From contig NZ_AP024154.1 in the NCBI RefSeq assembly GCF_015533855.1, forward strand, positions 1,677,001-1,741,000: 64,000 nt of DNA, in the 5' to 3' direction. Positions within the stretch are counted from its first letter, which is position 1. Each line of letters starts with the position of its first letter. A program made the translations under genes and the position numbers. Shown here piece after piece: positions 17,684 to 26,514 of this stretch. The notes under the pieces were generated by a model, which saw only the letters and a list, made by a program, of their open reading frames with translations, ran no database searches and was not told the DNA's origin. Source of the stretch: Echinicola sp. 20G. GTDB taxonomy: Bacteria; Bacteroidota; Bacteroidia; Cytophagales; Cyclobacteriaceae.

Positions 17684-18760
17684 ATGCTAAGGAAAAACTG
17701 GACCTGGACCATATTGGGTGTCACCTGTTTGATTATTCGGTATTTTGCTGTTCGGTTTCCTGAGGATACTGAACATTTTTACTCTAGAAATTTTTTTCCT
17801 GTCATCAGAAATGTCATTGACATAAGTATTGCACGCTTGCCTTTTCCTACTATCTATTTGTTCTTTTTAGGACTCTTGATTGCCTTTGGCTATTACCTTT
17901 GGAAAATTAGATTGAGGAAAGGTTGGCTGGCCAAGTTGCTTTTTACAGGCAGGTGTACCTTGAATTTTATAGGCTTTCTGGTTTTTTTATTTCTCTTCCT
18001 ATGGGGTTTTAACTATCAAAGGGTTCCTATCTTTGAACAATTGGACTTAAAACCCAAGGCACTTGAGAAAGAAGTATTGGTGAGGGAATTGGAGCTTACC
18101 AGAAATATTCTTCACCAACTTCGGCCACATATCACTGAGGATACCACTGCGATTGGAAGTACTATTCCTTATAAAAACCTGGAAAAGGTAGTCCGGGCAA
18201 CCATTAGGGAAAACCTCTATATGATGGGCCTCAATTTTACAGGAAATCCAAGGACAAAGGAGTTGTATCCCGGAGGATTGTTGAGAAAGCTTGGGATATT
18301 GGGCATTTACTTTCCCTTTGTGGGGGAGAGCTATATTGACCCGACCATGCACCCTTTGGAGAAGCCATTTACCATTGCCCATGAGATGGCCCATAGTTAT
18401 GGGGTGACCAATGAAGGAGAGGCGAACTTTATTGGCTGGGTGATTTGCTCCAATAGCGATAACCCACTGTTGCAATATTCTGGCCAGCTCAGATTACTGA
18501 GTTATCAACTCAATGACTTGTATCGCTTGGATGCACCGGGTTACCGACAATTTATTACTACTTTGGATAAAGGACTAAGGAATGATCTGATAGATATTTC
18601 AGAAAATCATAGGCAAATTGAAGCGATTTCCTTGGAGCTCAGTAGAAAATCAAATGACCTTTTCTTGAAATCCCAAGGAGTGAAGGCAGGTGTCAAAAGT
18701 TACGCCCAATTGCCCATGCTGGCCTATGCATGGAGAAATAAGCTCAAAGGGATGGAGTAA
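17684..18760 (+). CDS. DUF3810 family membrane metalloprotease-like protein
   Basis: A 358-residue protein with three N-terminal membrane helices (about 8-24, 55-75, 88-110) and a soluble domain with a zinc-protease-type HEMAH motif (His233, Glu234, His237), then NEGEANF, where Glu246 could be the third ligand. This matches DUF3810, a Bacteroidota family of presumed membrane-bound gluzincin-like peptidases with unknown substrates. It lies 55 bases upstream of an M23-like pseudoenzyme on the same strand. Confidence 0.82.
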   Translation: MLRKNWTWTILGVTCLIIRYFAVRFPEDTEHFYSRNFFPVIRNVIDISIARLPFPTIYLFFLGLLIAFGYYLWKIRLRKGWLAKLLFTGRCTLNFIGFLVFLFLFLWGFNYQRVPIFEQLDLKPKALEKEVLVRELELTRNILHQLRPHITEDTTAIGSTIPYKNLEKVVRATIRENLYMMGLNFTGNPRTKELYPGGLLRKLGILGIYFPFVGESYIDPTMHPLEKPFTIAHEMAHSYGVTNEGEANFIGWVICSNSDNPLLQYSGQLRLLSYQLNDLYRLDAPGYRQFITTLDKGLRNDLIDISENHRQIEAISLELSRKSNDLFLKSQGVKAGVKSYAQLPMLAYAWRNKLKGME

Positions 18761-18815
18761 TACTGCTTTTTTATATATTTAAGAAGTTTTTAGTTTAAAA
18801 TAAAAAATTGTTTAA

Positions 18816-19718
18816 ATGAATCGATTCATTTTTGTGACTATCCTGTTTTTCGGGGTGGGTATAAGTGTTCAGGCGCAAGATTTAAAAGTAGAAAGTGAGC
18901 GTGACAGGGACAATAACATTTCATTGATCTGTGATAATAGCACTTCTGGTGTCTATACACTATTGATTGATGTACCTCGTCATGATAATTTAAAGCCTAA
19001 TAGTTCTTTGCCGGCTGTAAAGACCGTCCAGCGTGGCAGAACCAAGGTTTTGGAACTGGATAGGATCAACCCTAACCAAAGTGATGGACTCCAGTACAGC
19101 TATCGGTACTATAAGGGATTTATCAAATCTAAGTTGGAGGATGTGACTTATAGTCTGCCATTTCCAGATCGGAGTTTAGCCAGGGGTGTTGAATTTAGCC
19201 ATCTCAAAGAATATTTGAATACGGGAGAGAAGCCTGATGGATTTTATGCTGTAGGCTTTTTCTTTGAAGAAGAAACACCTGTTTTGGCATCTAGAAAAGG
19301 ACTTGTAATAGAAGTAACCGATGACCAAATTGTCACCAAAAAGAACCTCATTTATAGTCGAGTGAAAAACAGTGTCGAGATATTACATGATGATGGGACT
19401 TTTACCATAATATCTGTGATGAAGCCAGGGTCCATCAAGGTGGAGCCTGGGCAAGAGGTCAATGTGGGAGATGTATTGGGCCTTTCTGGAGGAGAAAACT
19501 ATGATTCCGGTTATCATATCAGACTTTTGACGCAAAGGTTGGTGAGGAAAAATAGGGAAGAGTTGGCCTATGAAAATATAGTCATGAAATTTCTCGATGC
19601 CAACCAAGGAGCGGTAAAGATCAGCAGTGGAAATACTTATGAAGCTACTTTTCCAGAGGAACTGATTACAGCCGAGATGAGCAAAAGAGACTATAAAAGA
19701 TGGCTCAAGACTCAGTGA
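18816..19718 (+). CDS. M23/LytM-like secreted protein lacking catalytic residues
   Basis: A 300-residue protein with a signal peptide (cleavage near VQAQ, residue 21). The C-terminal half follows the LytM beta-barrel pattern: ETPVLASRKGLVIEV (153-167), IKVEPGQEVNVGDVLGLSGG (207-226) and SGYHIRLL (231-238). The zinc ligands are gone: the expected HxxxD before ETPV is replaced by hydrophobic residues (VGFFF), and the final HxH is His234-Ile-Arg236. It is therefore probably a non-catalytic peptidoglycan-binding or regulatory relative of EnvC/NlpD-type proteins. Its 3' end overlaps the convergent EamA gene by 14 bases. Confidence 0.75.
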   Translation: MNRFIFVTILFFGVGISVQAQDLKVESERDRDNNISLICDNSTSGVYTLLIDVPRHDNLKPNSSLPAVKTVQRGRTKVLELDRINPNQSDGLQYSYRYYKGFIKSKLEDVTYSLPFPDRSLARGVEFSHLKEYLNTGEKPDGFYAVGFFFEEETPVLASRKGLVIEVTDDQIVTKKNLIYSRVKNSVEILHDDGTFTIISVMKPGSIKVEPGQEVNVGDVLGLSGGENYDSGYHIRLLTQRLVRKNREELAYENIVMKFLDANQGAVKISSGNTYEATFPEELITAEMSKRDYKRWLKTQ

Positions 19719-20631
19719 CAGTTTTTTGTTTTTTCTTCCTATTCCCAATCCATACACCTAGAATTACGGCTACTATGCCGATATAATGTCCCGGCAGAAG
19801 CACTTCGCCGTCAATCACTCCCCAGGCTATGGCTACAATAGGTATCAGGTAAGTGACCATGCTGGCAAAAACGGGAGTAGCTATTTTGACCAATCCATTG
19901 AAGATGATCAGGGCGATGGCGGTGCCCAGCACACCGAGAATGGTCAAGTAGCCTACTGCTAGCAAAGCCCCTTCTTCGTGGACTACTTTCATGGAAAACT
20001 CAGTGCCGGCCATTAAGTAGAGCAATGCTACTGGGAGCACTAACAATAAAGAGATTGCTGTGATCTCAACTGGCTTTAAAGCCACAAACCAATGCTTGAT
20101 GATGTTCAAATTGATGCCATAGCAAAGGGTAGCCAAAATGACAAAGAAGGCATAGCCATTGATATCAGCAAAGCCACTGAAACTGGAGCCTTCCTTTACA
20201 CTGATCAGGACTACTACTCCGATAAAGGCAATGATCAATCCGAGACTGTTTCTTCCCGTGATTTTTGAACCAAAGAATAAAGCACCGATAATGACAACAA
20301 ACAATGGAGTGAGGGCATTGAGCACGCCTGTGATGGAGCTGCTCAATTGGGTCTGAGCTTTTGCAAAAAGAAAGGCAGGGATAAAGCTGCCCACCAAGCC
20401 TGCTACGATAAGGTTACCTACCTGCTTTTTGTTCAGTTTTTTCAGCCGAGGCAATGAAAGTGGTAAAAGTACCAAAGCGGCAGAAACAATCCTGTAAGCC
20501 CCCACCTCTCCAGCAGAAAAGACAACCAGCCCTTTCTTGATTAGGATAAAGGAACTTCCCCATATCAAGGAAAGCAGCGCTAGCAATAGCCAGCTACGCA
20601 GCGTTTGATCACCAGTAGTGTTGGGAGTCAT
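19705..20631 (-). CDS. EamA/DMT family transporter
   Basis: A 308-residue integral membrane protein with ten predicted helices arranged as two EamA repeats (about 12-145 and 158-300), starting LLALLSLIWGSSFILIKKGL, a typical DMT opening. Members export amino acids, metabolites or drugs; the substrate is not predictable. The C-terminus ends in a basic tail (GNRKKKQKTVTES). It overlaps the preceding plus-strand gene tail to tail. Confidence 0.87.
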   Translation of the reverse strand: MTPNTTGDQTLRSWLLLALLSLIWGSSFILIKKGLVVFSAGEVGAYRIVSAALVLLPLSLPRLKKLNKKQVGNLIVAGLVGSFIPAFLFAKAQTQLSSSITGVLNALTPLFVVIIGALFFGSKITGRNSLGLIIAFIGVVVLISVKEGSSFSGFADINGYAFFVILATLCYGINLNIIKHWFVALKPVEITAISLLLVLPVALLYLMAGTEFSMKVVHEEGALLAVGYLTILGVLGTAIALIIFNGLVKIATPVFASMVTYLIPIVAIAWGVIDGEVLLPGHYIGIVAVILGVWIGNRKKKQKTVTES

Positions 20632-20731
20632 TTGTTTCGGTTTAATAGCTTATCAAGTCTTCACAAAAGTAAACTTTTCAGGTAACACCAAACAGGATTA
20701 TAAAGTTGCTTGCAGAGAAGTTCTTTTAAAG

Positions 20732-20759
20732 AAAAAAGGTTGACCAACCGGCCAACCTT
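20732..20759 (-). terminator. Terminator of dusB
   Basis: Stem AAGGTTG (20736-20742) with CAACCTT (20753-20759) and a 10-base loop; on the minus strand it is followed by a T-run (20737 to 20732). Confidence 0.75.
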
Positions 20760-20787
20760 CAACATGTCGCAAAGTTCTTTTTTATAT

Positions 20788-21786
20788 TTATCCTGCTACG
20801 AACTGATAATCTGCAAACTGAACTGCCACCTCATCCAGCACTGCAGCCACTTCATCATAAGTATCAGCGGTAACCATTTGCATGCGGTAAGGCTTAAAAT
20901 TGGGCATGCCGCGGAAATAGTTCGTGTAATGCCTTCTCATTTCCAGGATTCCTAATTTTTCCCCTTTCCATTTCACAGAAAAGTCCAAATGCTTTTTAGT
21001 GATGCGGATTCTTTCATTTAAGTCTGGTGCTGCCAGTTTTTCACCTGTTTCAAAGAAATGCTTGATTTCGTTGAAGATCCAAGGGTAGCCAATGGCGGCT
21101 CGGCCTATCATCATGCCATCTACCCCAAATCGGTTTCGGTAGTCCAGGGCCCGCTCAGGGCTGTCGATATCTCCATTTCCAAAAAGAGGGATGTGGATGC
21201 GTGGGTTTTCCTTGATTTTGGCCAAATAAGTCCAGTCAGCTTCTCCCTTGTACATTTGCTTTCTGGTGCGGGCATGCACACTGATGGCCTGAATACCTAC
21301 ATCCTGAAGTCTTTCGACCACTTCCACAATACGGATGGTGTCACTGTCCCAGCCCAAACGGGTTTTTACAGTAACGGGAATTTTGACAGCTTTGACAATC
21401 TCGGCGGTCATGGCCACCATTTTGTCTATATCCAATAGGATGCCAGCTCCAGCACCTTTGCAGGCGACTTTGTTGACTGGGCAACCGTAATTAATGTCCA
21501 GGATATCAGGTCCAGCAGCTTCAGCAATGGCTGCCGCTTCCCGCATGGACTCAATTTCATTTCCGAAAATCTGAATTCCAATAGGGCGCTCGTATTCGAA
21601 AATATCCAATTTCTGAACACTCTTGGCCGCATCACGGATCAGTCCTTCTGAACTGATAAATTCCGTGTACATCAAGTCTGCACCATTTTCCTTACATACC
21701 GCTCTGAATGGCGGATCGCTGACATCTTCCATCGGTGCCAGCAGTAAGGGAAATTCTCCTAAGGCTAAGTTTCCTATTTTTACCAC
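20788..21786 (-). CDS. dusB: tRNA-dihydrouridine synthase (DusB-like)
   Basis: A 332-residue FMN-dependent TIM-barrel enzyme that reduces uridine in the tRNA D-loop. It opens with LLLAPMEDVSDPPFR (residues 14-28) and carries the catalytic cysteine in DINYGCPVNKV (Cys102), the KTRLGW motif near 140 and the GNGDI phosphate-binding stretch near 202. In many bacteria dusB is paired with fis; no such partner is seen here. Confidence 0.93.
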   Translation of the reverse strand: MVKIGNLALGEFPLLLAPMEDVSDPPFRAVCKENGADLMYTEFISSEGLIRDAAKSVQKLDIFEYERPIGIQIFGNEIESMREAAAIAEAAGPDILDINYGCPVNKVACKGAGAGILLDIDKMVAMTAEIVKAVKIPVTVKTRLGWDSDTIRIVEVVERLQDVGIQAISVHARTRKQMYKGEADWTYLAKIKENPRIHIPLFGNGDIDSPERALDYRNRFGVDGMMIGRAAIGYPWIFNEIKHFFETGEKLAAPDLNERIRITKKHLDFSVKWKGEKLGILEMRRHYTNYFRGMPNFKPYRMQMVTADTYDEVAAVLDEVAVQFADYQFVAG

Positions 21787-21823
21787 AACTGATTTATAAT
21801 TTTCCCGTAAATTTACCCCAATT

Positions 21824-22783
21824 ATGGAGATTTATAAAACCCAAAGTCAAATTGCTGCAAAACACAACTGGTTATTGTCTCTGGTTGTTCTTGTTTTGAT
21901 CACTTTTGGCGTACTCGCACTGACTCAAGGAATTGCACTTGTTCTGATCCCATTTTTGTTCAATATCCCTTTTGAGGACATCCTACCCCTGTTTCAGGGT
22001 GAATTGGATCATCCCAATGGACGAATGGCCATGCTATTCCTTCAAGGTCTTGGCGGTGGACAGGCTTTTCTTTTGGCTGGATATATTTTTTCCAGGTTTG
22101 TAGAAAAAGCAAGTCTCGGATGGGAACAACAGTTTAACCGCGTAAAGTTCAATAGTTTACTGTTAATGTTTCCATTGCTGTTTGGATTTATTTTATTTGA
22201 CTCGGCAATAGTGGAGTGGAATATGAATGTGGACTTTCCGACATTTATGCAAGGATTCGAGGATTTTGCCCGGGAAATGGAAGACCAGGCCATGGCGTTG
22301 ACCAAGTACCTCACTGATTTCGAAACACCTGGAGAGTTTATTTTGGGCTTGCTCGTTATTGGTGTTTTTGCAGGTATTGGTGAAGAATATCTGTTTAGGG
22401 GGATTGTACAGCCCAAATTCCACCGATATACCGGGAATGCCCATTGGGGAGTGTGGATTGCTGCTTTTGTCTTTTCTGCCATTCACTTTCAGTTTTATGG
22501 TTTCTTTCCTAGGATGCTTTTGGGGGCGTTGTTTGGCTATTTATACCTGTACTCGGGAAGCTTAGTTTACCCGATGTTGGGACATGTTCTGAATAATTCC
22601 TTTACTTTAGTGATGGTGTACTTGAACAAGCTGGGAATGGTAGAGTTTGATATTGAAGAGGCAGATGGATTTTCTTGGTATGCGGTGCTGTTGGGATTAG
22701 TAATATTTGTATTCTGCATGCGTGTTTTTATTTCCCAAAACAGCAATACCCCTTCTGATGGAAAAGTGGCAGAAAGTATTTGA
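21824..22783 (+). CDS. CPBP family intramembrane glutamic metalloprotease
   Basis: A 319-residue multi-pass membrane protein of the CAAX protease/bacteriocin-processing (Abi) family. Motif 1 is GEEYLFRG (Glu187, Glu188, Arg192), motif 2 FSAIHFQFYGFFPRMLLG near 220, motif 3 HVLNNS near 257. Functions range from bacteriocin immunity to membrane-protein processing. The last 26 bases overlap the DUF2007 gene. Confidence 0.88.
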   Translation: MEIYKTQSQIAAKHNWLLSLVVLVLITFGVLALTQGIALVLIPFLFNIPFEDILPLFQGELDHPNGRMAMLFLQGLGGGQAFLLAGYIFSRFVEKASLGWEQQFNRVKFNSLLLMFPLLFGFILFDSAIVEWNMNVDFPTFMQGFEDFAREMEDQAMALTKYLTDFETPGEFILGLLVIGVFAGIGEEYLFRGIVQPKFHRYTGNAHWGVWIAAFVFSAIHFQFYGFFPRMLLGALFGYLYLYSGSLVYPMLGHVLNNSFTLVMVYLNKLGMVEFDIEEADGFSWYAVLLGLVIFVFCMRVFISQNSNTPSDGKVAESI

Positions 22784-22964
22784 GTCAGCTATACTTATCC
22801 GGGCTGAGATTGTCAAGGGAGTTTTGCAAGAGCATGATATTACCGCCATTGTGCTCAATAAAAAAGAATCAGTTTATCAACTTCATGGAAGTTATCATGT
22901 GATGGTTACTTCTGAAAATGCCTTGGAGGCAGTTAATATTATCAAGAATGAGATATCGTTTTAA
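22758..22964 (+). CDS. DUF2007-like small signal-transduction protein
   Basis: A 68-residue protein starting MEKWQKVFESAILIRAEIVK and ending EAVNIIKNEISF, matching the DUF2007 pattern of a small ferredoxin-like fold. The start at 22758 is preferred to the upstream ATG at 22707, which would lie deep inside the CPBP gene and add an unrelated segment. It overlaps both neighbours, which points to coupled translation with CPBP and cdsA. Confidence 0.75.
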   Translation: MEKWQKVFESAILIRAEIVKGVLQEHDITAIVLNKKESVYQLHGSYHVMVTSENALEAVNIIKNEISF

Positions 22965-23787
22965 TATATCCAACTACAGTGAGCTGGCACAGCGGGTCAT
23001 TACTGCATTGATCGGAGCGGGGGGAATTGTAGCTGGATGTGTCTATAGTGAATGGACCTATTTTGTGATCTTTGGAGCCATTTTAGGGTTTTCACAAATG
23101 GAATTTTATAAGCTTTCCGGACTGGATGGGATGTTGCCTTTGAAGAGTTTCGGTACATTCTTGGGCTTATTGATCTTTATCATGTCCTTTTTGGTGGAGA
23201 TGCAACACATGGCCGACAAATACTACTTTCTGATTTTCCCCATGGTCTCCTTGATCTTTTTTATCAAACTTTACAGGAAATCGGATAAGAAACCTTTTAC
23301 AGGGATTGCTTATACTTTCTTGGGGATCTTCTATGTGGCAGTGCCATTTTCCTTGCTGAATATGGCTGCTTTTTCGGTGGATGGAAGCTTTCATTATGAA
23401 ATCATTGTGGGCTCATTATTTATTTTGTGGGCAAGTGATAGTGGAGCGTATTTTGCTGGAACAAAATTCGGTAAGACGAAGTTGTTTGAGAGAGTATCTC
23501 CCAAGAAGTCTTGGGAAGGAAGCTTAGGTGGAGCGGCCACGGCTATTGCCACGGCATATATATTGAGCAGGTACTTTATGGTCATTCCCGAATGGAAATG
23601 GTTTTGCATTGGAGGAATCATCATTATAGCGGGAACATATGGAGACCTGATCGAGTCTTTATTCAAGCGAAGTATTGCAATCAAAGACTCTGGAAAAGGA
23701 CTTCCCGGACATGGCGGATTTATGGATCGATTTGACGGATTGTTATTATCGGCCCCATTTATAGCTGCCTTTTTGAAAATATTTTAA
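22948..23787 (+). CDS. cdsA: Phosphatidate cytidylyltransferase
   Basis: A 279-residue multi-pass inner-membrane enzyme that makes CDP-diacylglycerol from phosphatidate and CTP, the branch point of phospholipid synthesis. The CDS signature is complete near the C-terminus: SPKKSWEGSLGG, then GDLIESLFKR, KDSGKGLPGHGG and DRFDG. The ATG at 22948 overlaps the DUF2007 stop and is preferred to the one at 22918. Phosphatidylserine decarboxylase lies 1.5 kb downstream. Confidence 0.92.
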   Translation: MRYRFNISNYSELAQRVITALIGAGGIVAGCVYSEWTYFVIFGAILGFSQMEFYKLSGLDGMLPLKSFGTFLGLLIFIMSFLVEMQHMADKYYFLIFPMVSLIFFIKLYRKSDKKPFTGIAYTFLGIFYVAVPFSLLNMAAFSVDGSFHYEIIVGSLFILWASDSGAYFAGTKFGKTKLFERVSPKKSWEGSLGGAATAIATAYILSRYFMVIPEWKWFCIGGIIIIAGTYGDLIESLFKRSIAIKDSGKGLPGHGGFMDRFDGLLLSAPFIAAFLKIF

Positions 23788-23861
23788 AAAAGGTGTATTG
23801 ATATTGAAATAGTGCCTAATATTGCATCGTAATTAAGTCTCTAAAAAAACCAAACCCAATT

Positions 23862-25139
23862 ATGGCTTACATTGAACCGGCTCCTATAAAGGATAAAGAA
23901 AATCCACTGGAGTCAATGATGGAGAGGTTTAACATTGCAGCAGAAAAACTGGGCCTCTCAGAAGAGGTTTACAGTGTGCTCAAAAACCCCGCAAAACAAG
24001 TTATTGTTTCATTGCCGATCACCATGGATAATGGCAAGATCAAAGTATTTGAAGGAATCAGGGTGATCCATTCAAATATTCTGGGACCTGCCAAAGGCGG
24101 TATTCGCTTTGCCCCAGATGTGCATATTGACGAAGTGAGGGCCTTAGCGGCTTGGATGACTTGGAAATGTGCGGTGGTAGATATCCCCTATGGTGGTGGA
24201 AAAGGTGGCGTAAGGTGTAATCCAAGAGAAATGTCTCCTGGAGAGATCGAACGTTTGGTTAGGGCCTATACCTTGGCAATGATTGATGTGTTTGGTCCGG
24301 ACAAGGACATTCCGGCTCCTGATATGGGAACTGGTCCAAGAGAAATGGCTTGGTTGATGGATGAATACTCCAAGGCCAATGGTACTACTGTCAATGCTGT
24401 GGTAACTGGCAAGCCTTTGGTATTGGGAGGTTCTTTAGGGAGAACAGAAGCCACTGGTAGAGGTGTAATGGTCTCCGCTTTGGCAGCCATGGAAAAATTA
24501 AAGATCAATCCTTTTCAGGCCACTTGTGCGGTACAGGGTTTTGGGAATGTAGGTTCTTGGGCGGCTCTGTTGTTGGAAGAAAGGGGACTGAAAGTAGTAT
24601 CCGTTTCTGATATTTCCGGAGCTTACTATAATAGCAATGGGATCAATATTCAGGAAGCGATCAATTATAGAAATGGTAACCTTGGGACTTTGGAAGGGTT
24701 TAAAGGAGCTGAAAAGCTTTCTGATCCAGCTGAATTGCTAGAGCTTGAGGTGGATGTATTGGTGCCAGCTGCGGTGGAGGATGTGATTACCAAGAAAAAT
24801 GTGGATAATATCAAAGCCAAACTGATAGTGGAAGGTGCCAACGGGCCTACCTCTTTCAATGCAGATAAGATTATCAATGAAAAAGGTATCATGGTCGTAC
24901 CGGATATCTTGGCCAATGCCGGCGGAGTTACTGTTTCCTATTTTGAATGGGTGCAAAATAGGCTTGGCTACAAATGGACCGCAGAAAGGGTCAATAGACG
25001 TTCCGACCGAATCATGAAAGAGGCTTTTGACCATGTATATAAAGCATCTGTCAAATATGATGTGCCTATGCGGATTGCAGCTTATATCGTTGCGATTGAC
25101 AAAGTAGCCCAAACCTATCAATTCCGTGGAGGCTTCTAA
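23862..25139 (+). CDS. Glu/Leu/Phe/Val family dehydrogenase (glutamate dehydrogenase)
   Basis: A 425-residue enzyme that reversibly deaminates glutamate to 2-oxoglutarate and ammonia with NAD(P). The glutamate-binding and catalytic lysines sit in GPAKGGIRFAPD (about 76-87) and PYGGGKGGV (about 110-118); PAPDMGTGPREM follows near 148, and the Rossmann loop is VQGFGNVGSWAA near 223. Size suggests the small hexameric class. It stands alone between cdsA and psd. Confidence 0.93.
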   Translation: MAYIEPAPIKDKENPLESMMERFNIAAEKLGLSEEVYSVLKNPAKQVIVSLPITMDNGKIKVFEGIRVIHSNILGPAKGGIRFAPDVHIDEVRALAAWMTWKCAVVDIPYGGGKGGVRCNPREMSPGEIERLVRAYTLAMIDVFGPDKDIPAPDMGTGPREMAWLMDEYSKANGTTVNAVVTGKPLVLGGSLGRTEATGRGVMVSALAAMEKLKINPFQATCAVQGFGNVGSWAALLLEERGLKVVSVSDISGAYYNSNGINIQEAINYRNGNLGTLEGFKGAEKLSDPAELLELEVDVLVPAAVEDVITKKNVDNIKAKLIVEGANGPTSFNADKIINEKGIMVVPDILANAGGVTVSYFEWVQNRLGYKWTAERVNRRSDRIMKEAFDHVYKASVKYDVPMRIAAYIVAIDKVAQTYQFRGGF

Positions 25140-25235
25140 TAGAAGGAAAGTTTGAAAACATTATTATATTGAGGAGGAAGATCAGAGAAGAAAATTCAAT
25201 TTGAAAGTAAATCTCCAAAATTGAGTATTTATCCT

Positions 25236-25243
25236 TAAATTTG
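25236..25243 (+). promoter_or_regulatory. Candidate -7 promoter element of psd
   Basis: TAAATTTG is an exact TAnnTTTG match 18 bases upstream of the psd ATG. No TTTG lies at the standard -33 spacing. Confidence 0.45.
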
Positions 25244-25261
25244 CCTCCTTAATTTTAAAAC

Positions 25262-25924
25262 ATGACCATACACAAAGAAGGAAGAAAATTATTATTCTGG
25301 ATGCTGGTGATCCTTACAGGGATCAATATAGCTGCGTATCAGATTTTGCCGGGACAGGAACTTGTCCTGAACCTTATTCTCTTGGCCAGTATAATTATCT
25401 ATTTGCTGGTTTTGCAGTTCTTTAGAAATCCCAACATTGCTTTACCGGATGATGAAAGTCTGGTGTATGCACCCGCAGATGGTAAAGTAGTGGTTATTGA
25501 AGAAGCAGTGGAAGACGAGTTTTTGCAAGAGAAGAGAAAGCAAATTTCCATCTTTATGTCTCCGGTCAATGTCCATGTGAACAGATCCCCGATCAGTGGT
25601 ATTGTGGAGTATTTCAAATACCATCCCGGAAAATACATGGTGGCATGGCATCCAAAGGCCAGCTATGAAAATGAAAGAACAACCATGGTGATCAAGCATG
25701 CAAAAAGTGATGTGAAGCTGTTGGTGAGGCAGATTGCTGGTGCTGTTGCCAGAAGGATCAAGTATTACGTTAAAGAAGGAGATCCTTTGGTGCAAGGTGG
25801 CGAGTTTGGTTTTATCAAATTTGGTTCTAGGGTGGATGTTTTTGTTCCCTTGGATGCAGAGATACTGGTAAATATTGATGATACCACCAAAGGTGGTGTG
25901 ACTCCTCTGGCACGATTAAAGTAA
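25262..25924 (+). CDS. psd: Phosphatidylserine decarboxylase family protein
   Basis: A 220-residue short-form PSD proenzyme with N-terminal membrane segments (about 10-26 and 33-50), the conserved SPVNVHVNRSPI stretch near 99 and the self-cleavage site FGSRVD near 188, where the serine becomes the pyruvoyl group. It forms phosphatidylethanolamine in the inner membrane. A strong terminator follows 17 bases after the stop. Confidence 0.92.
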   Translation: MTIHKEGRKLLFWMLVILTGINIAAYQILPGQELVLNLILLASIIIYLLVLQFFRNPNIALPDDESLVYAPADGKVVVIEEAVEDEFLQEKRKQISIFMSPVNVHVNRSPISGIVEYFKYHPGKYMVAWHPKASYENERTTMVIKHAKSDVKLLVRQIAGAVARRIKYYVKEGDPLVQGGEFGFIKFGSRVDVFVPLDAEILVNIDDTTKGGVTPLARLK

Positions 25925-25941
25925 AAAGTAGAGCAAGTATT

Positions 25942-25973
25942 AAGGCTATCCGCCATGGCGGATAGCCTTTTTT
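25942..25973 (+). terminator. Terminator after psd
   Basis: A near-continuous palindrome (AAGGCTATCCGCC with its complement, 25942-25968) followed by T residues. Convergent with the gene ending at 25995, it may act on both sides. Confidence 0.9.
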
Positions 25974-25994
25974 GTTTTTATCCTGAAGTAAGTC

Positions 25995-26441
25995 CTAATT
26001 TTTTCCAAGTGTATACCTCACACCGAAATTTCCCCTAACAACCAAATACCCTGCGGTAGGACTGAGTAATGGAGTGGCTTCCAATAAAATAGCCAATTTT
26101 CTATTTTCTTGAATGGGTTTAATAGAAAGGAGAAAAGGAACCCCATATTTCTCGGTCTCCTCGTACTCAGAAAAACCTACCATTAAGCCACCTGATACAT
26201 TGTACCAGTCTGACCTGTAAAAGTTATACTGGCAAATCGCCTCAAGACCGAAGCCTCTGACATAAAAGTCGCCAGCGGATAAACGTCCTTCTACAAAGAA
26301 TTTGTTTTCAGGGTTTGATCCAATTCCGATTTGGGTAAAGTTTGCATTGGTATAGATTCCCGTGGTTACTTGAGCATTCGCGAAATGCTGCATACAAAAT
26401 ACAAGTCCAAAAAGGACTAAGCTTAATTTTAAATAATTCAT
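25995..26441 (-). CDS. Small outer-membrane beta-barrel-like protein
   Basis: A 148-residue protein with a signal peptide (cleavage at NAQV, about residue 24) and regularly alternating strands ending in a strand with aromatic residues (GNFGVRYTLGKN). It looks like a small OM barrel of unknown role. It is downstream of an unknown membrane protein gene on the same strand (gap 73 bases), with which it may or may not be co-transcribed. Confidence 0.7.
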   Translation of the reverse strand: MNYLKLSLVLFGLVFCMQHFANAQVTTGIYTNANFTQIGIGSNPENKFFVEGRLSAGDFYVRGFGLEAICQYNFYRSDWYNVSGGLMVGFSEYEETEKYGVPFLLSIKPIQENRKLAILLEATPLLSPTAGYLVVRGNFGVRYTLGKN

Positions 26442-26514
26442 ATGATAAGTGGTAGTTTAAAGAATTGGCAAACCTAACAAAAGTCGGGACACCAAAAAAA
26501 TATTATACAACTTG

